A stretch of 27,483 nt of DNA, from the NCBI GenBank assembly GCA_047604965.1, contig JASGGQ010000019.1, positions 1 to 27,483 on the forward strand, read 5' to 3'. Source of the DNA: JAGIBJ01 sp047604965 (lineage in GTDB: Bacteria; Actinomycetota; Thermoleophilia; Solirubrobacterales; Solirubrobacteraceae). The notes under the pieces were generated by a model. That model saw only the letters and a program-made list of their open reading frames with translations, searched no databases and was not told the origin of the DNA. The translations under genes were made by a program, and so were the position numbers. This document shows, piece by piece, positions 14,534 to 21,657 of this stretch. The stretch's first letter is position 1, and each line of letters begins with the position of its first letter.

Positions 14534-15156
14534 GCGACCGGCCGTGGCTCGCGCCACATCAGGTGGACGATCGGTGCGGTCGACAGCTCGACCCGCCCGA
14601 TCGAGGTGAAGCCCAGCGTCCCGTACACGCTCGCTGCCGCGTCGCTCCCAGCCTCAACGTAGGCGGGCAGGCGACGGCGATCGGCAAGCGCCAGCGTCGG
14701 CGCCAGCAGCGCCGTCGCCCGTCCGCGACGCCGCGCCCCGGCCGCGACGCCGAGCAGCGCGAGATACAGGTGCGGGTCGGCCGGGTGGCGACGATCGAGT
14801 TCGCGCTGCATCGCGCTGATGCGCTGGTGGTTGCGGGCGACGCGCGGGATCGCACCAAGCGCGCGCCACTGGCCGATGACATGCCCTTTCCACTGCCCGG
14901 GGGCCGCCCAGATCGCCGCGCCGTCGAGTTCGTCGGTCGTGTACGAGAGCCGGTCTGCGGCATGCTGAGCCATGCGCAGCCTGAAATCGGCGCGCACCCA
15001 GCGCATCCGCGATGGATGGTCGCGGTAGACCCAGCGACTCAGCGCATCATCTTCAAACGCCCGCGCGAGCACGCCGGCCAAGTAGCCACGTTCGCGGCGG
15101 GCGATCGGGCGGGCGGCCTGCTGGAGCCCGGCCACGCTGAGAGCGTCGGCAGTCAC
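14530..15156 (-). CDS. GNAT-family N-acetyltransferase
   Basis: This roughly 208-residue acetyltransferase transfers acetyl from acetyl-CoA to an amine. The acetyl-CoA loop is visible in LYLALLGVAAGARRRGRATALL, the R/Q-x-x-G-x-G/A pattern (RRRGRA). The following helix and strand and the C-terminal YGTLGFTSIGRVEL are typical of the fold. The substrate is unknown. The start is uncertain. GTG 15156 leaves a 31-base gap to the transporter gene, while GTG 15207 would overlap it. An ATG at 15189-15191 is out of frame. It sits between a cation transporter and the LPG-synthase-TM family gene in one run. Confidence 0.82.
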   Translation of the reverse strand: MTADALSVAGLQQAARPIARRERGYLAGVLARAFEDDALSRWVYRDHPSRMRWVRADFRLRMAQHAADRLSYTTDELDGAAIWAAPGQWKGHVIGQWRALGAIPRVARNHQRISAMQRELDRRHPADPHLYLALLGVAAGARRRGRATALLAPTLALADRRRLPAYVEAGSDAAASVYGTLGFTSIGRVELSTAPIVHLMWREPRPVA

Positions 15157-15187
15157 GCCGTCATCGTACGCGCGGGCGCCCGGACGA

Positions 15188-16189
15188 TCATCGGATGGTC
15201 GTGTCACGCCTCGCTGAGTGGTCGGCCTTGTCGGCGGCCCTGTCCGGCGGGCGGTCCAGCTCGACATCTTCTAGCGAAATGGGATCGTCAAGTGGCTCGA
15301 TGTGGGTGAGGACGCTCGCCCCTTCCCCGCAGGCTCGCCGCAGCCGCGCCTCGACCTCCTCAGCGGTGTCGTGGCCGTGCTGCACCGTCCAGCTGCCGGG
15401 CACCAGCACGTGAACGGACACAAAGGCGCGCCGGCCAGCCTGGCGAGTGCGCAGCGCATGGAACTGCACCTCGTCGCAGCGCAGTTCGTCGAGCACCCGC
15501 TCGATGGCGGCGAGCTGGTGGTACGGCAGCGCGGCGTCCATCAGCCCGGCGGCCGACCGGCGCACGAGCCGCAGGCCGGTCGCAACGATGTTCGCGGCGA
15601 CGATCAACGCGATGATCGGGTCCAGCCGCTCCCAGCCGGTGAGCGCAACCGCAGCGACGCCGGCGACGACACCGAGCGAGGTCCACACGTCGGTCAGCAG
15701 GTGCTGGCCGTCGGCGGTCAGCACGACGGAGCCTTCCCGGCGACCGGTGCGCACCAGTCCGCGACCGACACCCAGGTTGAGCGCGGTCGCGACGATCGTG
15801 ACGCCGAGGCCCACGCCGACCGACTCCAGCGGCTGGGGGTCGATCAGCCGCAGCACGGCGGCGACGGCGATCGACGCGGCGGCGAGAATGATCAGCCCGC
15901 CTTCGAAGCCGGCGGAGAAGTAGTCGGCTTTGTCGTGGCCGTGCGGGTGGTCTTCGTCGGGCGGCCGGCTCGCGTACTGCACGACGGCCAGCGCGACGAT
16001 CGCGGCAACGAGGTTGACGACCGACTCGGCGGCGTCGGAGAGCAAGCCGACCGATCCGGTCAGGACGTAGGCGGACGCCTTCAGGGCGATCGTGACGATC
16101 GCCGCGCCGATTGCGAGCCACAGGGCGCGCGTCAGTCGCCGTCTGCGCTCGTCGGCCTGCGCAAGTCGGCGATCGGCCGCAGAGCTCAT
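15188..16189 (-). CDS. Cation diffusion facilitator family metal efflux transporter
   Basis: This 333-residue inner-membrane transporter has about six helices and a C-terminal cytoplasmic metal-sensing domain. It expels divalent metals (Zn, Fe, Mn, Co or similar) in exchange for protons. Metal-site signatures are GLLSDAAES in helix 2 (Asp52) and HLLTDVW in helix 5 (His163 and Asp167), with the loop HPHGHDKADYF at 81-91. A cytoplasmic domain with several histidines follows after about residue 215. Helix 2 has DAAES, not the DxxxD of zinc-specific members, so I do not name the metal. It is divergent from a TetR-family gene across a long palindrome, which suggests linked control. Confidence 0.93.
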   Translation of the reverse strand: MSSAADRRLAQADERRRRLTRALWLAIGAAIVTIALKASAYVLTGSVGLLSDAAESVVNLVAAIVALAVVQYASRPPDEDHPHGHDKADYFSAGFEGGLIILAAASIAVAAVLRLIDPQPLESVGVGLGVTIVATALNLGVGRGLVRTGRREGSVVLTADGQHLLTDVWTSLGVVAGVAAVALTGWERLDPIIALIVAANIVATGLRLVRRSAAGLMDAALPYHQLAAIERVLDELRCDEVQFHALRTRQAGRRAFVSVHVLVPGSWTVQHGHDTAEEVEARLRRACGEGASVLTHIEPLDDPISLEDVELDRPPDRAADKADHSARRDTTIR

Positions 16190-16228
16190 CCTCAGCAGTG
16201 TGCCACGCCTCGGGCCGTCGGATGCCCT

Positions 16229-16278
16229 GTTGAGCGTCGAGATTTGGCCCCTGGAGGGGCCAAATCTCGACGCTCAAC
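16229..16278. repeat. Perfect inverted repeat with 23-bp arms
   Basis: The left arm at 16229-16251 is the exact reverse complement of the right arm at 16256-16278, with the four-base loop TGGA between them. It lies almost midway between the divergent start codons of the cation transporter (16189) and the TetR regulator (16323). No gene ends here, so a simple terminator is unlikely. A regulator-binding palindrome or a small hairpin-type mobile repeat would fit. Confidence 0.93.
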
Positions 16279-16309
16279 GCAGTTCGTTCCATGTTGAGAA
16301 TGTCGTGCG

Positions 16310-16315
16310 TATGCT
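16310..16315 (+). promoter_or_regulatory. Possible -10 element of the TetR gene
   Basis: TATGCT at 16310-16315 would set transcription a base or two before the ATG at 16323, giving a nearly leaderless mRNA. A weak -35 (TTCCAT, 16287-16292) sits 17 bases upstream, immediately beyond the end of the long palindrome. Confidence 0.35.
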
Positions 16316-16322
16316 GCGCGCA

Positions 16323-16889
16323 ATGTCTGCCGTGCAACGAGAAGCTCGCGTCTCGCTGACGCCGCGCGCCCAGCAGATTGCCGTGGAAGCACGGGGTTTG
16401 CTGGAGGAGCGGGGCCGCGACGCACTCTCGATGCGCAACATCGCGGCGCGCATCGGGATTCGTGCCGCGTCGCTCTACGAGCACTTCGCCGACAAACGGG
16501 CAGTCGAGAACGCGATCATCGCCGCCGGCTTGTACGAGCAGGGTGACTTCATCGCACAGCGGCTCGCTGAGCATCCCGGGCAGCCAGCGATGCGTGTCGT
16601 CGCCGAGGCGTACCGCGAGTTCGCGCTCGCCCACCCCGCGCTGTATTCGCTGACGATGTCGCGTGGGCTCGACCGCGACGCCCCAGATGTCGCCCCGGCA
16701 GAGCGCTACGCCGCAGGGTTCTTGCGGCGTGCCGTCGGCGATCGCTGGGAGCTGGGTCTGGCGTTCTGGGCGTTCGCGCATGGTGTGCTCGACCTGGAGA
16801 TGCACGACCGCCTGCCTCCGAACCGCGATCCGCGGGACGTGTGGCAGGAGGGCCTAGAAGCGCTGCTGCGCGACCTCGGCGACCGGTGA
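16323..16889 (+). CDS. TetR-family transcriptional regulator
   Basis: This 188-residue dimeric repressor type has an N-terminal helix-turn-helix at about residues 36-57 (SMRNIAARIGIRAASLYEHF) followed by a ligand-binding helical domain. LGLAFWAFAHGVLDLEM near 140-160 resembles the WHG-type C-terminal domain. I start at ATG 16323. The frame is open far upstream through the palindrome, but that part is not family-like. ATG 16311 is an alternative. Because it is divergent from the cation transporter, it may repress that operon and itself through the palindrome at 16229-16278. The ligand is unknown. Confidence 0.9.
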   Translation: MSAVQREARVSLTPRAQQIAVEARGLLEERGRDALSMRNIAARIGIRAASLYEHFADKRAVENAIIAAGLYEQGDFIAQRLAEHPGQPAMRVVAEAYREFALAHPALYSLTMSRGLDRDAPDVAPAERYAAGFLRRAVGDRWELGLAFWAFAHGVLDLEMHDRLPPNRDPRDVWQEGLEALLRDLGDR

Positions 16890-16893
16890 CACC

Positions 16894-16917
16894 CCGAGCG
16901 GCACGTATGCCGCTCGG
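16894..16917 (+). terminator. Stem-loop terminator after the TetR gene
   Basis: A perfect 10-bp stem (16894-16903 with 16908-16917) with loop CGTA starts 4 bases after the TGA stop. It could also serve the convergent peroxiredoxin gene, whose stop is at 16977. Confidence 0.75.
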
Positions 16918-16976
16918 TGCGTGTTCCACCCTGAGCGGTATGCGGTGGAGCAGCTCATGCTGCCGCGCTGCCGGTG

Positions 16977-17456
16977 TTACTGCGCGGCGAGTTCGTCGAG
17001 CTTGGCGAGCACCAGCTCGTCGTGGGTCTTCGGACTGACGTTCGGGATCACGAAGGCGATCAGTCCGTCCGGGTCGATGATGAAGGTCGAGCGACTCGCG
17101 CCCCAGTAGGTGCGCCCATACATCGACTTCTCCTGCCAGGTGCCGTACTGCTCGCAGACAGCGTGATCTTCATCGGCGAGCAGCGTGAAGTTCAGCGCCT
17201 GGTGGTCGTGGAACTTTTTGACCTCCGCCACCGGATCGGGCGAGATGCCAAGCACAACGACGCCCCGCTGCGCATAGTCGGCGGCGTGGTCGCGAATCCC
17301 GCAAGCCTGCGTCGTGCAGCCCGGCGTGGAGGCCTTGGGATAGAAGTACACGACCCGCCATGAGCCGGCGCTCTCCGACAGCGTGACCGGCGTATCGGCT
17401 GCATCGGGCAGCGTGAAGTCGGGGGCAGCGGTTCCGATATCAAGGAGTTCAGACAT
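16977..17456 (-). CDS. bcp: Peroxiredoxin, Bcp/PrxQ type (thioredoxin-dependent peroxidase)
   Basis: This 159-residue cytosolic enzyme reduces hydroperoxides with electrons from thioredoxin. The active-site segment is YPKASTPGCTTQACGIRD. Cys47 is the peroxidatic cysteine, and Cys52, five residues later, is the resolving cysteine characteristic of atypical 2-Cys Bcp proteins. TWQEKSMYGRTYWGASRSTFIID is also typical. I start at ATG 17456, because the upstream in-frame part contains the promoter. A -10-like TAGGCT at 17464-17469 on the minus strand implies a leaderless mRNA. It is divergent from the polysaccharide chain-length gene. Confidence 0.95.
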   Translation of the reverse strand: MSELLDIGTAAPDFTLPDAADTPVTLSESAGSWRVVYFYPKASTPGCTTQACGIRDHAADYAQRGVVVLGISPDPVAEVKKFHDHQALNFTLLADEDHAVCEQYGTWQEKSMYGRTYWGASRSTFIIDPDGLIAFVIPNVSPKTHDELVLAKLDELAAQ

Positions 17457-17463
17457 GGCAGGC

Positions 17464-17469
17464 AGCCTA
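17464..17469 (-). promoter_or_regulatory. -10 element of the peroxiredoxin gene
   Basis: TAGGCT, read on the minus strand, ends 7 bases before the ATG at 17456. The transcript would start at or next to the start codon. The same hexamer serves as -10 in the promoter at 249-278. No clear -35 is seen. Confidence 0.4.
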
Positions 17470-17474
17470 CGCGC

Positions 17475-17486
17475 CGGCACGTGCCG
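17475..17486. promoter_or_regulatory. 12-bp perfect palindrome, possible operator
   Basis: CGGCACGTGCCG is a perfect palindrome just upstream of the peroxiredoxin -10 element, in the 59-base gap between the divergent peroxiredoxin and chain-length genes. Its place in the promoter spacer would suit a repressor site. It may be chance in GC-rich DNA. Confidence 0.35.
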
Positions 17487-17515
17487 ACTGTGCGATATGG
17501 CACGATAGGCGCTTC

Positions 17516-19015
17516 ATGAGCGCTGCCCCAGCACCGTCCTTCGCCCCGACCGCTGGGAACGTCAGCGCTGCCGCCGATACCGTCGCCGTCGTCCGCAAGC
17601 TGCTGTGGCTGCCGGTGCTGCTAGCGATCGTGCTCGGGATCGTCGCCTACGTGCTCACCAGTGGGCGCGACTATTCCGCGCAGGCGCTCGTCAAGCTCGG
17701 CACGCAGAACCTCGATCAGCAGTTGCTTGGCCTCAGCAACGACGCGGCCAACAGCAACCTGGTGATCGCGGAGACGGTTGCCAACCTCGATCAACTGCGG
17801 ACCGCGCGGGCCGCCGTCGGCCTGCTCGCCGGCAGCCCGCCCCTGACGCCGACCGAGCTCGACAAAAAGGTTGACGTGTCGATCGACACCAAGACCTTCC
17901 TGATCGGCGTGACGGCCAAGGATGCCAGTCCGTTCAACGCGCAGAAGATCGCCAACGCCTACGTGCAGGCGTACATCGACATCATCGCGAAGTCCGACTA
18001 CGACCGGCTGACGGAGATCGAGACGCAGCTGCGGCGCCGGCTCTCGGAGCTCAAACAACAACAAGAGGAGGCGCTCAGCGGTCTGTCGGCCAGCGATCGC
18101 GACCTCGCCGAGCGCACCCTCTCGATCCAGCCGGCGGCAGAGACGACGCAGGTGCAACAGAAGCTTGAGCAACTCACGATTCTCAAGCGGCTGAAGTCGC
18201 AGAGCGTGAGCTTTGCCCGCCAGGCCGACGTGCCGACCTCGCCCTCCGGCCTGCCGCCGCTGCTGTTCGTGATCGTCGGCCTGTTTGCCGGTGGCGTGAT
18301 CGGCACGGCGCTGGCGTTCGTGATCGCCGGCCGCGACACGAAGGTGCGCGCCGAGGAGACAGCCGAGGGACTGCTTGGCGCACCAATCCTGGTGCGCGCC
18401 CCGGCGTCGTTGTCGGGTGCCGACCGGTCGCGTACGCCGTTCGGGTCGCTGCGACCGGTCGAAGCGGAGGCGGCACGGGTCGCTGCGGCGCAGCTGCGAC
18501 TCAATCCGGCCAGCCGCGATGCGCGGGCGATTGCGGTCGTCGCCGCCGACGATGCGACCAATGGCGGGGCGGTGGCGTTGCAGGTCGCCGGGGCGCTGGC
18601 GCGCACGCCCTTCGCGGTACTGCTCGTGACCACGACGAGCGAGGCGACCTGGGAGCCGGTGCAAGCGCTGCTCGACGGAGCGCCGGACGGCGGCGGCGCG
18701 CTGGAACAAGAGGACGGCGGCGACGGCACGCTCCATCGCCTGCCGATCTCCGAGGAGGAGTTGCGCGACGACCGGGTGGCGGCGCTGCGCAGCTGGGCGC
18801 TGCAACGGTACGACCGGTTGGTTTTCGCCAGTCCGACGCCTGACCGCCACGCCTGCGGCGTGGTGCTGTTGCGCGCCGCCGATACGGCGGTGCCGGTGAT
18901 CGCGTCCGGTGTGACGGCACGGCCGTCGCTCGTGCGGCTGCGCGATCTCGCACAGCAGATCGGCGTGCCGATCGCCGGGTCGATCGCGACCGGCTTCGGC
19001 GGGGCCGAGGAGTAG
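17516..19015 (+). CDS. Wzz-like polysaccharide chain-length protein with degenerate kinase-like domain
   Basis: This 499-residue membrane protein has a short cytoplasmic N-terminus, a transmembrane helix at about 30-48, an extracytoplasmic region with coiled-coil (about 160-215), and a second helix at about 243-268. A C-terminal cytoplasmic domain shaped like the tyrosine-kinase (CpsD/BY-kinase) domain follows. Such proteins set polysaccharide chain length with the Wzy polymerase. In the C-terminal domain the expected Walker A lysine is missing (DDATNGGAVAL), and the Walker B region (YDRLVFASP) has no aspartate at the usual place, so kinase activity is unlikely. It shares an N-terminal LDxxLxGLS motif with the protein at 22917, so the two are paralogues. 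It starts the locus at 17516 and is followed after 6 bases by an acyltransferase gene. Confidence 0.85.
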   Translation: MSAAPAPSFAPTAGNVSAAADTVAVVRKLLWLPVLLAIVLGIVAYVLTSGRDYSAQALVKLGTQNLDQQLLGLSNDAANSNLVIAETVANLDQLRTARAAVGLLAGSPPLTPTELDKKVDVSIDTKTFLIGVTAKDASPFNAQKIANAYVQAYIDIIAKSDYDRLTEIETQLRRRLSELKQQQEEALSGLSASDRDLAERTLSIQPAAETTQVQQKLEQLTILKRLKSQSVSFARQADVPTSPSGLPPLLFVIVGLFAGGVIGTALAFVIAGRDTKVRAEETAEGLLGAPILVRAPASLSGADRSRTPFGSLRPVEAEAARVAAAQLRLNPASRDARAIAVVAADDATNGGAVALQVAGALARTPFAVLLVTTTSEATWEPVQALLDGAPDGGGALEQEDGGDGTLHRLPISEEELRDDRVAALRSWALQRYDRLVFASPTPDRHACGVVLLRAADTAVPVIASGVTARPSLVRLRDLAQQIGVPIAGSIATGFGGAEE

Positions 19016-19021
19016 CCGGCC

Positions 19022-19600
19022 ATGCCGTTGCCCGAGGGTGATGTCACCGTCGTCCGCGCGAACCACCGCAAAGAGTGGCTGCTCGGTTCGCTCATCAACC
19101 GGATTCCGCTGAGCAAGTGGCGTTGCCGGCTCTACGAGCGGATCGGCGACGTGCAGTTCGAAGCGGTCGACGACACGTTGATTATGCGCGGCGTCGAGAT
19201 CCTCGATCCAGAGAAGCTGCAACTCGGCCGGGGAACGGTCATCAACCGCCACGTCGTGCTCGATGCGCGCGGCGGCCTGGAGATCGGCCGCGAGGTTGGG
19301 GTCGCCGAGCGGTCGGTGATCCTTACCGGCGCGCATGGCTTTGAGGGCGGCATCACCGATCATGTCTGGCGCACACGGCTGGAGGACAAGGTGTTCGTCA
19401 ACCTCGGCGCGAAGATCATGCCGGGCGTGATCGTCGGTGAGGGCGCGGTGATCGCCGCCGGGGCGCTGGTCACGAAGGATGTGGAGCCGTGGTCGATCGT
19501 TGCCGGTGTGCCGGCGAAGAAGATCGGTGAGCGGACGCCGTGCGACTACGAGTTGTTCCGCCGTTCGGCGGCCGGCGCCTACAACTCCGATTGGCGATGA
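19022..19600 (+). CDS. Hexapeptide-repeat (left-handed beta-helix) acyltransferase
   Basis: This 192-residue WcaF/LacA-like O-acetyltransferase would add acyl groups to a sugar from acyl-CoA. It would be a trimer of left-handed beta-helices. The repeats run from about residue 58 to 165 (GRGTVINRHVVLDARGG, VGVAERSVILTGAHG, LGAKIMPGVIVGEGAVIAAGALV). The loop histidine in GAHGFEG is the likely catalytic base. The end segment VTKDVEPWSIVAGVPAKKIG is the classic family terminus. GAGGAG at 19007-19012 supports the ATG at 19022. Coupling to the Wzz-like gene points to modification of the exported glycan or its lipid-linked unit. Confidence 0.92.
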   Translation: MPLPEGDVTVVRANHRKEWLLGSLINRIPLSKWRCRLYERIGDVQFEAVDDTLIMRGVEILDPEKLQLGRGTVINRHVVLDARGGLEIGREVGVAERSVILTGAHGFEGGITDHVWRTRLEDKVFVNLGAKIMPGVIVGEGAVIAAGALVTKDVEPWSIVAGVPAKKIGERTPCDYELFRRSAAGAYNSDWR

Positions 19601-19643
19601 GCGCGGCGCCGATCTGCCGCCGGAGGCTGCGAGGCGGCCGACG

Positions 19644-20561
19644 ATGAGCGACGAGCTTGAGCGGGCGGCGCGTTCGCTCGCGCGGATTCAGGCGATCCCG
19701 GCACCGGTCAAACGCCTCTTGAAGCCGGTGAAAGCGGTGCTGTTCGAGATGCCGCGCGACCAGGCGGCGCTTTGGGTTCTGGAGCGCCCCGACGAGGATG
19801 ACGTGCCGTATCTCGACGTGCTGCGGTTCGGCGCCTGCGATTTTCGCGAGACGGCACATGCGCACACGACGGCAGCACCGGTCGGCTGGCCGCGGTACAT
19901 GGCCGAGGATCTTGCGGGCGCCGGCGTGCAGCTCGCGTTCCAGAACTTGTTTGTCTGGCATTTTGAGGATTTCCCGGATGCACAAACCACGCTCAAGCGG
20001 CGCCGGCGGCGGCGCGGCCGGCCCGATCTGATCGTCATTCAAACGGGCGGCTACCCGACGCTGCGTCACGTTTTCGGCTTCAACATTTGGTCGTTTCTCG
20101 CGCGCGAAAATCTTGGCCGGCGGCTGGGGCCGTTGATGCGGCCGATCTGGCGGGTGATCGACCCGCTGCTGCGAGTTTTCGGGCGTCCGGCACCGTGGCA
20201 TCCGCCGGAGCCAGGCCTGCGCGAGTTCGTCGCGATGGTCCGCCAGATTTGGCCGGACGTACCGATCGAGTTTTGGCAGACGAACGACCCGGTGCTGGAG
20301 GGTTTTTGGCGGCGCGATATCGCGCAGCGGCTGATCGATGAGACGATGCCGGTGCTAGCGGAGCTTGCGGTGCCGGTGATCCCACCGCCGCCGCTTCCGC
20401 AAACGATGGCGCTGCGGGGCGCCAATGGGTCGAACTTCAATGCCGCCGGTTCGCGGGCCGTCGGCGCCCACTACGCGCAGCATCTGCTGGCGCGTTACCG
20501 GCATCTCGCGCGCAGCGCGGCGCAGCGCCGGGCGGCCGGCGAGATTCCGGGAGCGTCGTAG
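19644..20561 (+). CDS. SGNH-hydrolase-like protein with catalytic residues replaced
   Basis: This 305-residue cytosolic protein has no signal peptide. Its block pattern resembles SGNH/GDSL esterases: FGACDF at 62-67 where GDS should be, QTGGYPT at 133-139 where GxND is usual, and NGSNFNAAGSRAVGAHYAQHLL near the C-terminus where DGxHLNxxG is normal. In each block the catalytic or oxyanion residue is changed (Ser to Cys, Asn to Tyr, Asp to Asn, His to Asn). The fold is inferred by eye from spacing. If right, it is a binding or scaffold protein, not an esterase. The ATG at 19644 follows GAGG at 19631-19634. It is the third gene of the plus-strand polysaccharide group and could handle acylated glycan precursors. 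Confidence 0.6.
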   Translation: MSDELERAARSLARIQAIPAPVKRLLKPVKAVLFEMPRDQAALWVLERPDEDDVPYLDVLRFGACDFRETAHAHTTAAPVGWPRYMAEDLAGAGVQLAFQNLFVWHFEDFPDAQTTLKRRRRRRGRPDLIVIQTGGYPTLRHVFGFNIWSFLARENLGRRLGPLMRPIWRVIDPLLRVFGRPAPWHPPEPGLREFVAMVRQIWPDVPIEFWQTNDPVLEGFWRRDIAQRLIDETMPVLAELAVPVIPPPPLPQTMALRGANGSNFNAAGSRAVGAHYAQHLLARYRHLARSAAQRRAAGEIPGAS

Positions 20562-20576
20562 GCTCCAGCGGCGTGG

Positions 20577-20613
20577 GTGCGGCCGTGCGAACCAGCGCGC
20601 CGCTGGGCCGCAC
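20577..20613. terminator. Stem-loop between convergent SGNH-like and fabH genes
   Basis: An 8-bp outer stem (20577-20584 with 20606-20613) contains an inner 5-bp stem (20593-20597 with 20601-20605). It is placed 15 bases past the SGNH-like stop and 33 bases from the fabH stop, suiting a two-way terminator. Confidence 0.5.
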
Positions 20614-20646
20614 GCAGCTGACGGCATCGCGTCGTGCAACCTCCGA

Positions 20647-21657
20647 TCAAGCCGGATCCGGGATACCCCAGCGCAGCAGACCGCCGGCCCATACGAAGCC
20701 GGCGCCGATCGCGGCGGTGCAGATCAGGTCGCCTTGGCGGAGTTTGCCGTCTTCGCGGGCGCGCGTGAGCGCCATCGGAATCGTCGCGGCGGAGATGTTG
20801 CCGGTGTCGCCGAGGTAGGTCAGCGACCTCGCGGGGTCGAGGTCGAGGCGGGCGGCGACCGCTTGCAGGATGCGGCCGTTGGCTTGATGGAAGACGTAGA
20901 GGTCGGGGTCTTCTTTGGTGATGCCGGCTTTGGCAAGCGTTTCCTTGGTGACGTTGACCAGCTCGGCGACGGCGACCATGTAGGTCTCCTGGCCGCGCAT
21001 CCAGGTGCGCTCAGCGGCGCGGTAGCCGCCGATCATCTCGGCGTAGGTGCCGTCGGCGTGAATGTGGATTTCGCCGATCGCACCGGGACGCTCGGCACTT
21101 TGGCGGGAGATGATCCCGGCACCGGCCCCGTCGGCCATCACGGCTACGCCGCCGCGTTGCCCGTCGGAGCCGTAGCTGGAGATGATGTCGGAGGCGACCA
21201 CCAACACGTTGCGTGCGCGGCCGGTTTCGACCATCGCGGAGGCATATTTGACGCTCGCAAGCCAGCCGGCGCACGCGGCCGACACATCGACGGTGCCGGC
21301 GGTCGTCGGGATCCCCATCGCTTTGGCAAGGAATGGGCCGGCATTGGGCAGAACGCGATCGAAGGTGTAGGTGGCGACGATCACATGGTCGATCTCGTCG
21401 GTCGTCAGGCCGGCCATGTCGAGCGCGCGTTCGGCAGCGGCTTGCCCGAGCGTGAGCACCGTTTCGTCGGGGGCCGCCCAGCGGCGCCGGGCGATCCCGG
21501 TGCGCGGTTCAAGCCAGCCCTCCGGGGCGCCGACCATCGCTTCAACGAAGCTGTTGTCGTAGCTGTTGCGCGGCAGTGCGTAGCCGACGCCGATGAGGGT
21601 CGCGCGGTGCGGGAGGCCTGCGGGAATGCCGAGCAGGTCGTCGTCAGCGGTGGTCAC
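20647..21657 (-). CDS. fabH: Beta-ketoacyl-ACP synthase III (FabH-type)
   Basis: This 336-residue thiolase-fold enzyme starts fatty acid synthesis by condensing an acyl-CoA with malonyl-ACP. The catalytic triad is visible: Cys129 in DVSAACAGW, His257 in FHQANGRIL, and Asn287 in GDTGNISAA. GWLEPRTGIARRRW near 48-60 is the usual substrate-region signature. GTG 21657 overlaps the FabD stop as GTGA, so translation is coupled. Downstream there is a hairpin and no fabF on this strand. Because it lies inside a polysaccharide locus, it might serve either general lipid synthesis or a dedicated acyl group. Substrate preference cannot be read. Confidence 0.93.
   Translation of the reverse strand: MTTADDDLLGIPAGLPHRATLIGVGYALPRNSYDNSFVEAMVGAPEGWLEPRTGIARRRWAAPDETVLTLGQAAAERALDMAGLTTDEIDHVIVATYTFDRVLPNAGPFLAKAMGIPTTAGTVDVSAACAGWLASVKYASAMVETGRARNVLVVASDIISSYGSDGQRGGVAVMADGAGAGIISRQSAERPGAIGEIHIHADGTYAEMIGGYRAAERTWMRGQETYMVAVAELVNVTKETLAKAGITKEDPDLYVFHQANGRILQAVAARLDLDPARSLTYLGDTGNISAATIPMALTRAREDGKLRQGDLICTAAIGAGFVWAGGLLRWGIPDPA

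Noticed and set aside
15189..15191. ATG overlapping the cation transporter stop as the GNAT start
   Set aside because: It is not in the GNAT reading frame and leads to a stop after a few codons.
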